Below are positions 37,837-37,874 of a stretch of 37,874 nucleotides of DNA, one piece after another (position 1 is the stretch's first letter; each line of letters opens with the position of its first letter). The notes below the pieces were generated by a model. It ran no database searches and was not told where the DNA came from. It saw only the letters and a list, made by a program, of their open reading frames with translations. Origin of the DNA: an uncultured Pseudomonadota bacterium (GTDB taxonomy: Bacteria; Pseudomonadota; Gammaproteobacteria; Burkholderiales; CAIKXV01); the NCBI GenBank assembly GCA_903831455.1, contig CAIKXV010000057.1, forward strand, positions 1 through 37,874, written 5' to 3'. A program made the translations under genes and the position numbers.

Positions 37837-37874
37837 CCGCCGGCAGGCGTGGCGTCCGGCGCGCGGTCGGCGGG

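Overview
The window is very GC-rich, densely coded, and carries the hallmarks of a betaproteobacterium, most likely Burkholderiales. There are four solitary Bug/TctC-type periplasmic binding proteins, a TAXI-type binding protein, a CO/xanthine dehydrogenase-type operon, an MmgE/PrpD protein, an isocitrate lyase/PEP mutase-family lyase and a class III cyclase. I see no tRNA, rRNA, CRISPR array, insertion sequence or phage gene. All assignments come from reading the sequence and recalling families; no database search was run.

Positions 1-5000 look like a lipid-remodelling island. It holds the C-terminus of an LpxH/PlcP-like metallophosphoesterase, a phosphatidylserine decarboxylase (psd), a class III PLP aminotransferase, a small Mpo1-like membrane protein and a GT4 glycosyltransferase. 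The last two diverge from a 156-bp region holding six GTCA-type half-sites at exactly 11-bp steps. Three face left and three face right, which is the architecture of two back-to-back Pho boxes. A shorter Pho-box-like pair precedes phnA (phosphonoacetate hydrolase, about 10.6 kb). Together they suggest a phosphate-starvation regulon: phospholipid head groups are released, the diacylglycerol is glycosylated, and phosphonoacetate is used as a phosphorus source.

Positions 5000-20200 are mixed housekeeping and envelope genes. A TAXI binding protein sits downstream of a giant AsmA-family protein. phnA is followed by a Bug protein. Then come a class II aldolase, an ABC exporter, ubiX coupled to a TIGR02444 protein, pyrD, and a dusA-EamA transporter pair.

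Positions 20393-23781 form a three-gene operon (FAD-linked D-2-hydroxyacid oxidase, D-aminoacylase, MaoC-like hydratase). Next comes an adenylate cyclase-FHA fusion at 24151-25155.

Positions 25198-37074 are eleven leftward catabolic genes in blocks. They are a Bug protein plus a three-subunit molybdenum hydroxylase; a second Bug protein plus lyase, D-2-hydroxyacid dehydrogenase and ModA-like protein; a third Bug protein; a VOC protein; and an MmgE/PrpD protein. A rightward cupin gene closes the window. The blocks are joined by stop/start overlaps and separated by hairpins. They look like pathways for unidentified organic acids or (hetero)aromatic compounds.
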